From NCBI GenBank assembly GCA_947453695.1, contig CANGHW010000045.1, forward strand, positions 1-35,476: 35,476 bases of DNA, written 5' to 3'. The notes beneath the pieces are model-generated. The model worked only from the letters and a program-made list of their open reading frames with translations, had not been told where the DNA came from and searched no databases. Numbering within the stretch: the stretch's first letter is position 1; each line of letters begins with the position of its first letter. Made by a program: the position numbers and the translations under genes. This document shows, in pieces, positions 32,892-35,476 of this stretch. The DNA comes from Opitutia bacterium. Its GTDB lineage: Bacteria; Verrucomicrobiota; Verrucomicrobiia; Opitutales; Opitutaceae.

Positions 32892-34238
32892 ATGTCCGCC
32901 ACCGCCGCCGCGCTCGACGCCGCCGATCCCCTCGCCCGGTTCCGCGCCGAATTCTTTCTTCCGCCCGGCAAGATCTACCTCGACGGCAATTCCCTCGGCC
33001 TCCTCTCCCGCCGCGCCGAGACGCACCTCGCCCGCGTCATCGCCGAGTGGCGCACCCTCGGCATCGATGGCTGGACGGAGGCTTCGCCCCCGTGGCTCAC
33101 GCTCGCCGAGTCCACCGCCGAGTCTCTCGCTCCGCTCCTCGGCGCCGCCCCCGACGAGCTCTGCCTCACCGGCCAGACCACCGCCAATCTCCACCAGCTC
33201 CTCGCGACGCTCTACTCGCCCAACGGCTCTCTCCTCGGCAGTGGGGCAGGGTTTACTCCTGCCATCACCGCCCCCCGCCCGCGCCTCGCCCCTCCGCCCC
33301 CGCGGCGCACCGTGATCCTGGGCGACACGCTCAACTTCGCCTCCGATGCTTACGCGCTCCAGTCACACCTCCGCCTCCGCGGTCTCGATCCCGCCGCCCA
33401 TCTCCGCCTCATCCCGTCGCGCGACGGCCGCGTGCTCCGCCTCGATGATCTCCTCACTTCGTTCGCCGCCCCCGATGTCCAGCTCGTCATGCTGCCGTCC
33501 GTCGTCTTCACCAGCGGCCAGCTGCTCGACGTCGCCACCCTCACCCGCAAGGCCCGCGCCCACGGCCTCCTGATCGGCTGGGATCTCTCGCATAGCATCG
33601 GCGCCGTGCCCCACTCGCTCGGCGGCGAGGACGGCCCCGACTTCGCCTTCTGGTGCCATTACAAATGGCTCAACGCCGGCCCCGGCGCCGTCGGCGGCCT
33701 CTTCCTCCACCGCCGGCACCACGCCCGCGCCCCCGGACTCGCCGGCTGGTGGGGCGTGCGCGCCGATCGCCGTTTTGCCATGGCCGCGCAGCACGAGCCC
33801 GCCGCCGGCGCCGCCGCCCTCCACGTCGGCACGCCGCACCTTCTCTCGCTCGCCCCGTTGCTTGGCTCCCTCGAACTCATCGCCGAGGCCGGCGGCGTTA
33901 CCGCCCTCCGCACCAAATCCCTCGCGCTCACCGATTTTCTCCTCGCTCGCATCGACACCGATCTCGCCCCACTCGGCTTCACCGTCGCCACACCCCGCGG
34001 CGCCCTCGCCCGCGGCGGCCACGTCTCCCTGGCCCATCCGGATGCCTGGCGCATCTGTCAGGCGCTCAAAGCCGCCCAGGTAGTGCCTGATTTCCGCGCG
34101 CCCGACCTCATCCGCCTCGCCCCGTCGCCGCTCTACACGAGCTTCACCGAGTGCGCCGAGGCCATCGCCCGCCTGAAACATATCGCCCTCACCCGCACCC
34201 ACGAGAAATTCCCCTCCGCCCCCGGCCTCGTGCCGTAA
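32892..34238 (+). CDS. kynU: Kynureninase
   Basis: The PLP enzyme splits kynurenine to anthranilate and alanine (or 3-hydroxykynurenine to 3-hydroxyanthranilate). Family blocks are seen: ADPLARFRAEFFLPPGKIYLDGNSLGLL at the start, LGIDGWTEASPPWLTLAE, LCLTGQTTANLHQLLATLYSP, GWDLSHSIGAVPHSLG with the PLP-contacting Asp, FWCHYKWLNAGPGAVGGLFLH with the Schiff-base Lys at ~258, and GHVSLAHPDAWRICQALKAAQVVPDFRAPDLIRLAPSPLYTSF. The length, 448 residues, is slightly above the ~415-420 common in bacteria, from an insert near residue 115-135. kynB follows 246 bp downstream on the same strand; tryptophan dioxygenase is not in the window. Confidence 0.95.
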   Translation: MSATAAALDAADPLARFRAEFFLPPGKIYLDGNSLGLLSRRAETHLARVIAEWRTLGIDGWTEASPPWLTLAESTAESLAPLLGAAPDELCLTGQTTANLHQLLATLYSPNGSLLGSGAGFTPAITAPRPRLAPPPPRRTVILGDTLNFASDAYALQSHLRLRGLDPAAHLRLIPSRDGRVLRLDDLLTSFAAPDVQLVMLPSVVFTSGQLLDVATLTRKARAHGLLIGWDLSHSIGAVPHSLGGEDGPDFAFWCHYKWLNAGPGAVGGLFLHRRHHARAPGLAGWWGVRADRRFAMAAQHEPAAGAAALHVGTPHLLSLAPLLGSLELIAEAGGVTALRTKSLALTDFLLARIDTDLAPLGFTVATPRGALARGGHVSLAHPDAWRICQALKAAQVVPDFRAPDLIRLAPSPLYTSFTECAEAIARLKHIALTRTHEKFPSAPGLVP

Positions 34239-34292
34239 TTTCATCCTATCCCCGTCCTCGCGCTCCCTTCGCACTGCGCCCCATTCCCAGAT

Positions 34293-34433
34293 TCTCCTTC
34301 CGTGTATTCCGTGTGTTCCGTGGGCCCTCTCCTATGCCCAGTTTTTTTTCGTCTCGTTCGTGTGTTTCGTGGTTCCTTCCTCCGTTCCTTCGTTTCTTCC
34401 TGTGAGATTTTCTGTGTAGTCCATGTCTTCTCG
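34293..34433. repeat. Intergenic CGTGTGTTCCGTGG-type repeat
   Basis: The 246-bp kynU-kynB interval is filled with short iterated units such as CCGTGTATTCCGTGTG, GTTCCGTGGG, CGTGTGTTTCGTGGTT and TCCTTCCTCCGTTCCTTCG, pyrimidine-rich on plus and read as purine-rich CACGGAACACACGG on minus. Units of about 7-9 bp recur with variation. Similar CACGGAACACACGGA tracts are known to me from intergenic regions of environmental bacteria, including Verrucomicrobia. No open frame here looks coding. Confidence 0.65.
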
Positions 34434-34484
34434 GGGCCGGTCACGCGCGCCCTCCGCAGTTGAAATCCCGCCTCTCCTTTCTCC

Positions 34485-35105
34485 ATGCCCCTCCTCGACA
34501 TCACCCACCCGCTCTCGAATTCCCTCGCCCCCTGGCCCGGCGACACCCCGTTCAAATTCGGTCCGGTCGTCCGCATGCGGGACGGCGCCCCGTGCAACGT
34601 CGGCGCCCTCTCCTGCGGCATCCATAGCGGCACGCACATGGATGCGCCCTACCACTACAACGAAGCCGGCCTCACCATCGACCAACTCGACCCCGCGCTC
34701 TTCTTCGGTCCCGCCCGCGTGTTCCTCGCTCCCGGAACGCTCACGCTCACCCGCGAGCACTTCGCCGGCCTCGACGCCACCGCCACCCCCCGCGTCCTGG
34801 TGCGCACCAACCATTGCGACGACAAGTCCGTCTTCCCCGCGCGTATTCCGACCCTCGCCCCCGACGTCCCCGCCTGGCTCGGTGCTCAGGGCGTAAAACT
34901 CATCGGCCTCGACCTCCCTTCCGTCGACCAGACCGACAGCAAGACGCTGCCGGTCCACCACGCCCTCGACGCCGCCAACATCATCATCATCGAAAACCTC
35001 GATCTCCGCGCCGTCGCCCCCGGGGTCTACGATCTCATCGCCGTCCCGCTCAAGATCGCCGGCGCCGACGGCTCCCCCATCCGCGCCTTCCTGCGCACGC
35101 CGTAG
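34485..35105 (+). CDS. kynB: Kynurenine formamidase (KynB-type cyclase-family)
   Basis: The enzyme hydrolyses N-formylkynurenine to kynurenine and formate, the step before kynureninase. It belongs to the metal-dependent cyclase/KynB family: start PLLDITHPLSNSLAPWPGDTPF and metal motif HSGTHMDAPYHY (HxGTHxDxPxH, residues ~47-58) are clear, followed by VLVRTNHCDDKSVFP, LIGLDLPSVDQTDSKTLPVHHAL and IIIENLDLRAVAPGVYDLIAVPLKIAGADGSPIRAFL. The length, 206 residues, is normal. It lies downstream of kynU on the same strand, separated by the intergenic repeat, so joint transcription is plausible but not shown. Confidence 0.95.
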   Translation: MPLLDITHPLSNSLAPWPGDTPFKFGPVVRMRDGAPCNVGALSCGIHSGTHMDAPYHYNEAGLTIDQLDPALFFGPARVFLAPGTLTLTREHFAGLDATATPRVLVRTNHCDDKSVFPARIPTLAPDVPAWLGAQGVKLIGLDLPSVDQTDSKTLPVHHALDAANIIIIENLDLRAVAPGVYDLIAVPLKIAGADGSPIRAFLRTP

Positions 35106-35235
35106 CCGCGCGCCCGCCCTCGTCAGGAAGTTTCCACCGGACGATTGCCCCACCCGCCAGAGGCCGCCGGACGCGCCACGACGCTAAACGCGGCGCGAGC
35201 CCGCGCCCGCGCCCTTCGCGCTCCACCGGCCCGGG

Positions 35236-35476
35236 TTACGGCCCGGTCGCGAATCCGTCTTCGGTGCCGATCTGCGCGTGATAGGCGCCCGTGCGCGTGG
35301 TCCCATTGCGGGCGTTGTAGAGCTCGATCACGCGCGTCAGTTCAAACACCGAGAGGCTGCCCTCCGGCGTGGTGCCCGCCGTCGCGCCGCGAGTATCGGC
35401 GGAGTGATACTTGGTGAGCGTCGCCGCGACGCCACTCGCCCGGGTGGTCTCGGGCGCAAACCCATCCTCCGTGCCA
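35236..35476 (-). CDS. C-terminus of a large secreted protein with GTEDGFA / ELTRVIELYN repeats (partial)
   Basis: An open frame enters from the window's right end and stops at 35236 (79 residues visible, 5' end missing). It reads GTEDGFAPETTRASG, then TLTKYHSADTRGATAG, SLSVFELTRVIELYNARNG and TTRTGAYHAQIGTEDGFATGP. The motif GTEDGFA occurs at both ends of a unit of ~69 residues, so the fragment holds one repeat and the start of another. HSAD...LS..ELTRVIELYN is a dockerin/EF-hand-like module seen at the C-termini of secreted verrucomicrobial proteins; here the loop has an insert (RGATAGTTPEG) and lacks the usual NRDG ligands. Confidence 0.8.
   Translation of the reverse strand, partial: GTEDGFAPETTRASGVAATLTKYHSADTRGATAGTTPEGSLSVFELTRVIELYNARNGTTRTGAYHAQIGTEDGFATGP

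Noticed and set aside
34241..35153. Minus-strand open frames running from the kyn repeat into kynB
   Set aside because: They read the intergenic repeat as strings such as TEHTEYTEGE and KHTNETKK, a known source of false genes, and kynB is the supported gene.
1..35476. CRISPR arrays, tRNA or rRNA genes
   Set aside because: No regularly spaced direct repeats, tRNA-like cloverleaf arms or rRNA segments were found by eye on either strand; no RNA-gene search could be run.

Overview
The window looks like chromosomal DNA of a GC-rich verrucomicrobial bacterium, most likely Opitutaceae. The pointers are a PEP-CTERM-type secreted protein, an S1 sulfatase beside secreted DUF4380-like genes, a bacterial deoxyhypusine-synthase homologue, a C-terminal secreted-protein module containing ELTRVIELYN and GTEDGFA, and an intergenic repeat built on CGTGTGTTCCGTGG. 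The lineage is inferred from gene style only; there is no rRNA or other marker. I found no tRNA, rRNA or CRISPR array.

Layout. 7-2496: a ~2.5 kb insertion element with IS5/IS903-type ends, a DDE transposase, and, divergently, a TnpB-like RuvC protein filling the space between transposase and left end; CCAAAC flanks both ends. 2519-5567 (minus): DUF255 thioredoxin-domain protein, single-domain response regulator, SlyX. 5687-6694: secreted Ala/Gln-rich repeat protein. 6785-12099: deoxyhypusine-synthase-like enzyme, EamA transporter, ABC-F ATPase, thymidine phosphorylase. 12170-12849: frameshifted PEP-CTERM-like gene. 12988-14111: coupled methyltransferase/ABM pair preceded by a strongly structured, terminator-ended RNA region (14167-14304). 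14396-14998: coiled-coil protein. 15141-19001: a four-gene operon, LytS-type kinase, LytTR regulator and NatA/NatB-like ABC exporter, with a 12-bp direct repeat at 21-bp period upstream that resembles a LytTR operator. 19170-22302: ribokinase, VOC protein, DUF1905/YdeI protein, cyclic-nucleotide-domain histidine kinase. 22371-26746: sulfatase diverging from a DUF4380-like/secreted unknown pair, then an aminotransferase. 26832-29656 (minus): membrane protein, DoxX, beta-propeller. 29997-32798: large polytopic membrane protein, TrmH/SpoU-family methyltransferase, small LapA-like membrane protein. 32892-35105: kynureninase and KynB-type formamidase, two steps of tryptophan breakdown, separated by the intergenic repeat. 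35236-35476: C-terminus of a secreted protein that runs out of the window.

Functional links. Translational coupling by 4-bp ATGA overlaps is seen for kinase/regulator, NatA/NatB, methyltransferase/ABM, membrane protein/DoxX and DUF4380/secreted unknown. The most unusual items are the TnpB-carrying IS5-type element, the structured RNA before the methyltransferase operon, and the LytTR-NatAB operon with its candidate operator.
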